The notes beneath the pieces were generated by a model. The model ran no database searches. It worked only from the letters and a program-made list of their open reading frames with translations, and had not been told where the DNA came from. Source: VRUE01 sp046733275 (lineage in GTDB: Bacteria; Actinomycetota; Thermoleophilia; Solirubrobacterales; 70-9). Taken from it: a stretch of DNA of 11,972 nt. Below are positions 7,251 to 11,972 of the stretch, piece after piece; within the stretch, counting starts at the first letter, position 1, and each line of letters starts with the position of its first letter. The position numbers and the translations under genes are program-made. The DNA lies in contig JBKPOW010000221.1 of assembly GCA_046733275.1 (NCBI GenBank), positions 1 through 11,972 on the forward strand. The letters run 5' to 3'.

Positions 7251-7725
7251 GGTTGTCGCCCATCATGAAGTAATGATCGGGCGGGATGACGATCGGTTTG
7301 GGCATATTGCAGCGAGAATCGCCCAGACTGCAGGGATTGACGTAGGGCTCGTCGGTCTTGGCGACGCCGTTGACGACCGGATGGCCGTTGCGAATCGACA
7401 GCTCGTCGCCGGGCCCGGCGACGATCCGCTTGATGAAGTTCTGGCTCGAGCGCTCCGGGGTCGGCATATCGCAGGCTTCCCGCGGGCCGTGCGGCTCGCC
7501 GCACTCGCCGCCGTTGTCGGCGCCAGTGGGCGGGTGGAAGACGACGATGTCGCCGATCCCGGGGTCGCTGAAGTGGTAGAGAAAGCGGTTGACGAGGACC
7601 CGCTGGCCGACGTCGAGCGTCGGCTCCATCGACTGCGAGGGGATCTGGTAGGGCTTAACAAGCCAGGCCTGGATCGCCAGCGCCAGACCGACCGCCAGGG
7701 CGACGATCACGACCAGCTCGACCAC
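7144..7725 (-). CDS. lepB: signal peptidase I
   Basis: Membrane serine protease that removes signal peptides from exported preproteins. Numbering from GTG 7725 (193 aa): one transmembrane segment (about 2-22), box B IPSQSMEPTL with nucleophile Ser32, VVFHPP (61-66), box D FIKRIVAGPGD with general base Lys99, and box E GDNRGASDDSRFWG (156-169). Four cysteines (75, 85, 132, 139) fall in the exported part and could pair as two disulfides. The start is uncertain. From the GTG there is no cytoplasmic positive charge before the membrane helix. A CTG at 7767, overlapping the rplS stop as CTGA, would add 14 residues including Lys and Arg. The gene follows rplS and precedes rnhB, as in many actinobacteria. 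Confidence 0.93.
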   Translation of the reverse strand: MVELVVIVALAVGLALAIQAWLVKPYQIPSQSMEPTLDVGQRVLVNRFLYHFSDPGIGDIVVFHPPTGADNGGECGEPHGPREACDMPTPERSSQNFIKRIVAGPGDELSIRNGHPVVNGVAKTDEPYVNPCSLGDSRCNMPKPIVIPPDHYFMMGDNRGASDDSRFWGPVPRDWIIGKAFATYWPLDRIGLF

Positions 7726-7763
7726 GCCGCCGGCGCGGCTCTCCGGCTTGGGGATGCTCGGGT

Positions 7764-8369
7764 TCAGTCTGACTTCTCGCCGGAGTCGCCGGACTCCTCG
7801 GCAGCCGCCTCCGGCTCGGCATCGGTCTCCGCCTCGGGCTCCTCAGCCTCCGCTGCCGGCGCCTCCTCCGGCTGCTCAGCCTCAGCCACCTCGTCCTGGG
7901 ACTCCTCAGCCTCAGGTGCCTCGGCCCGAGTGTCCTCGTCCTGAGGGGTCTCTTCATCAGCCTGAGTGACGCCCTCGGCATCCTCCGCAGCAGTCGGCGT
8001 CGAGATCAGCTCCTCGTCGATCCCCCAGCGGCGCTCGGCGACGCGCGCCGCCTTGCCGATGCGGCCGCGCAGGTAGTAGAGCTTGGCCCGGCGCACGTCG
8101 CCGCGCGCGGCGATCTCGAGTTTCTCGATCTTCGGCGAGTGCAGCGGAAAGGTTCGCTCGACGCCGACGCCGAAGGACTGCTTGCGCACGGTGAACGTCT
8201 CGCGCACGCCGGAGCCCTGCCGCTTGAGGACGATTCCCTCGAAGACCTGGGTCCGCCGCCGGCTGCCCTCGACCACCTGGAAGTGGACGCGCACGCGGTC
8301 GCCCGGGGCGAAGGACGGCAGTCCCTGCCTCTGCTGACCACGCTCGATGCTGTCGATCACGCTGCTCAT
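7764..8369 (-). CDS. rplS: 50S ribosomal protein L19 with long acidic C-terminal tail
   Basis: Large-subunit protein at the interface with the 30S subunit. The core covers residues 1-117: MSSVIDSIE, FAPGDRVRVHFQVVEG (20-35), RTQVFEGIVLKRQG (39-52), the run ending FPLHSPKIEKLEI (74-86), and RRAKLYYLRGRIGKAARV (93-110). L19 is normally about 115 residues, whereas this one is 201. Residues 118-201 are a low-complexity tail rich in Glu, Ala, Asp and Pro, with about 35 acidic and only two basic residues in 84, probably disordered. The ATG at 8369 is chosen because L19 similarity begins there and GAGGA lies 7 bases upstream; the longer frame to 8546 is trmD antiframe. Follows trmD by 68 bp, the standard order. 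Confidence 0.96.
   Translation of the reverse strand: MSSVIDSIERGQQRQGLPSFAPGDRVRVHFQVVEGSRRRTQVFEGIVLKRQGSGVRETFTVRKQSFGVGVERTFPLHSPKIEKLEIAARGDVRRAKLYYLRGRIGKAARVAERRWGIDEELISTPTAAEDAEGVTQADEETPQDEDTRAEAPEAEESQDEVAEAEQPEEAPAAEAEEPEAETDAEPEAAAEESGDSGEKSD
7842..7913 (-). repeat. repeated 9-mer inside the acidic tail of rplS
   Basis: CTCAGCCTC on the + strand (GAGGCTGAG in the gene, encoding Glu-Ala-Glu in frame) occurs exactly three times, at 7842-7850, 7875-7883 and 7905-7913, spaced 33 and 30 bp. Degenerate relatives flank them (for example around 7957). This suggests the tail grew by slippage or short duplication. Confidence 0.55.
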
Positions 8370-8386
8370 GGCAATTTCCTCGCGAG

Positions 8387-8429
8387 AAAAAACCGCCGGA
8401 GCCGGGGATCGGCCGCCGCGCGGTGGCGG
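8387..8429 (-). promoter_or_regulatory. possible attenuator-like structure before rplS
   Basis: Reading the - strand between trmD and rplS: CCGCC (8425-8429), a 7-base spacer, GGCGG (8413-8417), then CCGGCGG (8393-8399) followed directly by six T (8387-8392), and the rplS Shine-Dalgarno a few bases later. The first CCGCC can pair with either GGCGG. One pairing leaves the T-tract free; the other places a stem directly against it. Stems are only 5 bp, so this is a suggestion. Confidence 0.25.
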
Positions 8430-8437
8430 AATCGTAC

Positions 8438-9121
8438 CTACTCGGAATCTTTTTCGAGCTCTTCGGCGCGCACCTGGCTCTGCTCGGCCCGCCAGAGGCG
8501 GACCCGCTCGTGGTCGCCGGAGAGCAGCACGTCCGGCACCCCCCACCCCCGGTAGGAGGGCGGCCGCGTGTAGTGCGGGTACTCCGGCGCCCCCTCGAGC
8601 ACGCGGCTAAACGACTCCTCGACCGCGCTCTGCTCGTGCCCCAGCGCACCCGGCAGCTTGCGCATCAGCACGTCGGCGAGGACCATCGCCGGCAGCTCCC
8701 CCCCGGCTAGCACGTACCGCCCGATCGAGACCTCGTCGTCGGCCAGGTGCTCGTGAACCCGCTCGTCGAAGCCCTCGTAACGGCCGCAGAGCAGCGCCAC
8801 GTGCGGCTCCCGGGTCAGCTCGTCGGCGAACGCGTCATCGAGCAGCCGACCGGTCGGCGAGAGCAGGACGATCCGCGGCTTCGCGCCATCGGCGTAGGCA
8901 GCCTGTAAGGCCGCGTCGACGACGTCGACCCGCAGCACCATCCCCGCCCCGCCCCCGTAGGGCGCGTCGTCGACCTGGCCGGCCCCCAGCGGCGTCGTCT
9001 CGCGGTAGTTGAACAGCCGCAGCTCGTTGCCCTGCCCGATCGCGTTCTGCACCGAGCGCTGGCCCTGGAACCACTCGAAGGCCTCGGGGAAGAGGGTGAA
9101 GACGTCGAGCTTCAAGCTCAA
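8438..9121 (-). CDS. trmD: tRNA (guanine-N1-)-methyltransferase
   Basis: SPOUT-class enzyme that uses S-adenosylmethionine to make m1G37 in tRNAs reading CNN/GGG-type codons, preventing +1 frameshifting; cytoplasmic dimer. Seen in 227 residues: LDVFTLFPEAF (5-15), DDAPYGGGAGMV (51-62), LCGRYEGFDERV (111-122), SIGRYVLAGGELPAMVL (132-148), HYTRPPSYRG (183-192) and VPDVLLSGDH (195-204). Two positions differ from the textbook enzyme: Arg135 where SIGDYVL is usual, and Glu169 in VEESF where the E. coli general base Asp169 lies in EDSF. Arg154 is kept. The TTG at 9121 overlaps the khpA stop as TTGA; a second TTG at 9115 (reading MKLDVF) is equally possible. No rimM lies between khpA and trmD. Confidence 0.95.
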   Translation of the reverse strand: MSLKLDVFTLFPEAFEWFQGQRSVQNAIGQGNELRLFNYRETTPLGAGQVDDAPYGGGAGMVLRVDVVDAALQAAYADGAKPRIVLLSPTGRLLDDAFADELTREPHVALLCGRYEGFDERVHEHLADDEVSIGRYVLAGGELPAMVLADVLMRKLPGALGHEQSAVEESFSRVLEGAPEYPHYTRPPSYRGWGVPDVLLSGDHERVRLWRAEQSQVRAEELEKDSE

Positions 9122-9348
9122 TCGAGGATGTCGACGATCACGCGCCGATCCATGCGCACCGCCGAGGCCTTGGCAACGGTGCGGATCGCGTTCGCCACGC
9201 GCCCGCCTTTGCCGATAACCCGGCCCAGGTCGCCCTCAGCCACCGAGATCTCGGAGACGAGGTCGCCATCCTCTTCCAGCTCCTCGACCTCGACCGCGTC
9301 GGGCTCCTCGACCAGCGCCCGAACAATGAACTCCAGCAGCTCGGTCAC
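9118..9348 (-). CDS. khpA: KhpA (YlqC-like) KH-domain RNA-binding protein
   Basis: Small cytoplasmic RNA-binding protein; in firmicutes KhpA partners KhpB in post-transcriptional control of growth and cell shape genes. 76 residues, the family size. A single KH domain is visible with the GxxG loop as IGKGGRVANAIRT (45-57), preceded by a notably acidic stretch around residues 14-30, and ending VRMDRRVIVDILD. The GTG at 9348 is chosen because family similarity begins at TELLEFIVRALVE. It lies 7 bp after the rpsP stop, and the longer open frame upstream only reads rpsP out of frame. The end overlaps trmD by 4 bp. No strong Shine-Dalgarno is seen, so coupling to rpsP is likely. Confidence 0.93.
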   Translation of the reverse strand: MTELLEFIVRALVEEPDAVEVEELEEDGDLVSEISVAEGDLGRVIGKGGRVANAIRTVAKASAVRMDRRVIVDILD

Positions 9349-9355
9349 TGGCCGC

Positions 9356-9610
9356 TCAGGTACCGGAGGCGGCGATGCCCTTGGTGCGCAGCAGCTTGGC
9401 CACGGTCTCCGACGGTTGGGCGCCGTGCTCGAGCCAGTGACGGGCGCGCTCTTCGTCGAGCTCGATCGTCGAGGGCTCCGTCTGCGGGTTGTACTGGCCG
9501 ATCGTCTCGATCGTCCGCCCGTCACGGGGGGAGCGTTTGTCGGCGACGACGATCCGCCAGATCGGGTTCTTCTTCGAACCCACCCTTCTCAGTCTGATTC
9601 GCACTGCCAT
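9356..9610 (-). CDS. rpsP: 30S ribosomal protein S16
   Basis: Small-subunit protein needed for 30S assembly. 84 residues from the ATG at 9610, starting MAVRIRLRRVGSKKNP, with WRIVVADKRSPRDGR (18-32), ETIGQYNPQ (35-43) and a C-terminal LLRTKGI; full length and typical. The frame can be extended to a GTG at 9634, but S16 proteins start at MAVRIRL. No Shine-Dalgarno precedes the ATG. TAACCT on the - strand (9621-9626) resembles an actinobacterial -10 that would place transcription start only a few bases before the ATG, so a near-leaderless internal promoter is possible. It heads the rpsP-khpA-trmD-rplS ribosome and tRNA set, downstream of ffh. Confidence 0.97.
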   Translation of the reverse strand: MAVRIRLRRVGSKKNPIWRIVVADKRSPRDGRTIETIGQYNPQTEPSTIELDEERARHWLEHGAQPSETVAKLLRTKGIAASGT

Positions 9611-9620
9611 CGGCCGCGAG

Positions 9621-9626
9621 AGGTTA
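9621..9626 (-). promoter_or_regulatory. possible -10 element upstream of rpsP
   Basis: TAACCT on the - strand matches TAnnnT and ends 10 bases before the rpsP ATG, so transcription would start about 4 bases ahead of the gene. This agrees with the lack of a ribosome site. No -35 is recognisable and the rest of the gap is taken by an inverted repeat. Confidence 0.25.
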
Positions 9627-9636
9627 CAGGACACTG

Positions 9637-9675
9637 ACCGGCATGCCCGGACGCGACAGCGGAGGACATGCCGGT
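9637..9675 (-). promoter_or_regulatory. hairpin in the ffh-rpsP gap (rpsP leader or ffh end)
   Basis: ACCGGCATG (9637-9645) and CATGCCGGT (9667-9675) are perfect 9-bp inverted arms around a 21-base loop. They fill most of the 71-bp gap between the ffh stop and rpsP. On the transcribed - strand no T-tract follows the stem, so a classic intrinsic terminator is unlikely. The - strand loop contains TCCTCC, complementary to a Shine-Dalgarno. It could be an RNA leader element, an mRNA processing or stabilising hairpin, or a protein-binding dyad. Confidence 0.5.
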
Positions 9676-9681
9676 TGACGC

Positions 9682-11046
<1,365 letters not shown>

Positions 11047-11056
11047 CCCGACCAGG

Positions 11057-11972
11057 CTACTCGGCGAGCAGCGCCCGGGCGAAGTCGGCCGGGTCGAATG
11101 GGCGCAGGTCCTCCAGCGTCTCCCCCGTGCCAATCAGCTTCACCGGGATGCCCAGTTCGTTGGCGATCGCCAGCACGATCCCGCCCTTGGCGGTGCCGTC
11201 GAGCTTGGTCAGGACGACGCCGTCGACCTCGGCCGCCTCGGAGAAGGTCTTCGCCTGGCGCAGGCCGTTCTGCCCAGTGGTCGCGTCGATCGAGATCAGC
11301 GTCTCGTGCGGGGCGTCGGGCATCTGCTTGGTGATCACCCGCCGCACCTTGGCCAGCTCGTCCATCAGGTTGCCCTGCGTGTGCAGCCGGCCGGCGGTGT
11401 CGACGATCACCACGTCGGCGCCGCGGGCGCGGGCGGCGGCGACCGCGTCGAAGGCGACCGCTCCCGGGTCGGCGCCGGGCTCGGAGCGGACCAGTTCGGC
11501 GCCGGCGCGCTCGGCCCACTTGGCAAGCTGCTCGGCGGCGGCGGCGCGGTAGGTGTCGGCCGCCGCGAGGACGACCGAAAGCCCGAATTCCTTAGAGAGG
11601 TGCCAGGCGATCTTGCCGATCGTCGTCGTCTTGCCGGTGCCGTTGACGCCGACCATCAGCAGCACGGCGGGCTCGCCGCTGAGGTCGATTGGGGCGCGCC
11701 CGTTGGAGGCGACCTCGGCGAGGAACTCGATCAGCCGCTCGCGCACCGCCTCTCCATCGGCGGGCACGCTGCCACTCTCCACCTCCCGCTCCAGCCGCTC
11801 GACCACCTCGGCGGTGGTCGGCGCGCCGGCGTCGGCGAGGATCAGCGCCTCCTCCAACCGCTCCCAGGTCTCCTCGTCGATGCGGTCGAAGAGACTGGCG
11901 GAGATCTCCTCGCTCAGCGCCTGACGGCTCTTCGAGAGGCTCTCCCGCAGGCGGCGGAAGACGCCGCGGCGC
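11057..11972 (-). CDS. ftsY: SRP receptor FtsY, N-terminus outside the window
   Basis: Membrane-associated SRP receptor GTPase that forms the NG-NG heterodimer with Ffh. The reading frame is open to the right edge of the window, giving 305 codons. The visible N-terminal part reads FRRLRESLSKSRQAL then SLFDRIDEETWERLEEAL, the standard N-domain helices of FtsY, so the TTG at 11857 is internal and not the start. Motifs: G1 GVNGTGKTT (11624-11650), DTYRAAAAEQL, G3 DTAGRLHTQG, ISIDATTGQNGL, G4 TKLDGTAKGG, and the end GTGETLEDLRPFDPADFA. Whether an acidic A domain precedes this cannot be seen. It abuts ffh in the same direction; smc is often the next gene outward, but that is beyond the window. Confidence 0.96.
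   Translation of the reverse strand, partial: RRGVFRRLRESLSKSRQALSEEISASLFDRIDEETWERLEEALILADAGAPTTAEVVERLEREVESGSVPADGEAVRERLIEFLAEVASNGRAPIDLSGEPAVLLMVGVNGTGKTTTIGKIAWHLSKEFGLSVVLAAADTYRAAAAEQLAKWAERAGAELVRSEPGADPGAVAFDAVAAARARGADVVIVDTAGRLHTQGNLMDELAKVRRVITKQMPDAPHETLISIDATTGQNGLRQAKTFSEAAEVDGVVLTKLDGTAKGGIVLAIANELGIPVKLIGTGETLEDLRPFDPADFARALLAE

Overview
The window is a compact, very GC-rich bacterial chromosome segment (roughly 70% G+C by eye, strong G/C preference at third codon positions). It carries one of the best conserved housekeeping neighbourhoods in bacteria. Gene content, frequent GTG/TTG starts and protein style (for example the GADEAGRGSLAGPLVAAAV block of RNase HII) suggest an actinobacterium. 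My best guess is the class Thermoleophilia (Solirubrobacterales/Gaiellales type), held with moderate confidence because there is no rRNA or other decisive marker here.

Layout, left to right. An alpha/beta hydrolase on the + strand (cut by the left edge) runs tail-to-tail into ilvD with no base between the two stop codons. The rest is on the - strand except one gene. Read in the - direction, the right-hand cluster is ftsY (cut by the right edge), ffh, rpsP, khpA, trmD, rplS, lepB and rnhB. Then comes a single + strand gene, yraN. A second - strand run follows: comM (yifB), dprA, thiD, ilvD. Genes are packed, with overlaps of 4-8 bp or gaps of 7-71 bp. The only gap above 100 bp is the 111-bp divergent region between comM and yraN. 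No stretch over 300 bases lacks a gene. I saw no tRNA, rRNA, CRISPR array, insertion sequence, phage gene or toxin-antitoxin pair.

How the genes fit together. FtsY and Ffh are the receptor and GTPase of the signal recognition particle, and LepB cleaves signal peptides after export. S16 and L19 are ribosomal proteins, KhpA is a small RNA-binding KH protein and TrmD methylates tRNA G37. RNase HII removes RNA from DNA. ComM and DprA handle incoming or recombining single-stranded DNA, and YraN is a nuclease-fold protein of unclear role. ThiD (thiamine pyrimidine branch) and IlvD (branched-chain amino acids and CoA precursor) are appended downstream of dprA and look translationally coupled to each other.

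I found no new multi-gene system; this is mostly ordinary core genome. The points worth a second look are local: no rimM between khpA and trmD; yraN flipped relative to its usual partners; an RNase HII frame with no usable start codon outside lepB; an uncertain lepB start; a long acidic tail on L19; paired cysteines in the N-terminal part of DprA and in LepB; Glu where TrmD normally has its catalytic Asp; and hairpins upstream of rpsP and rplS.
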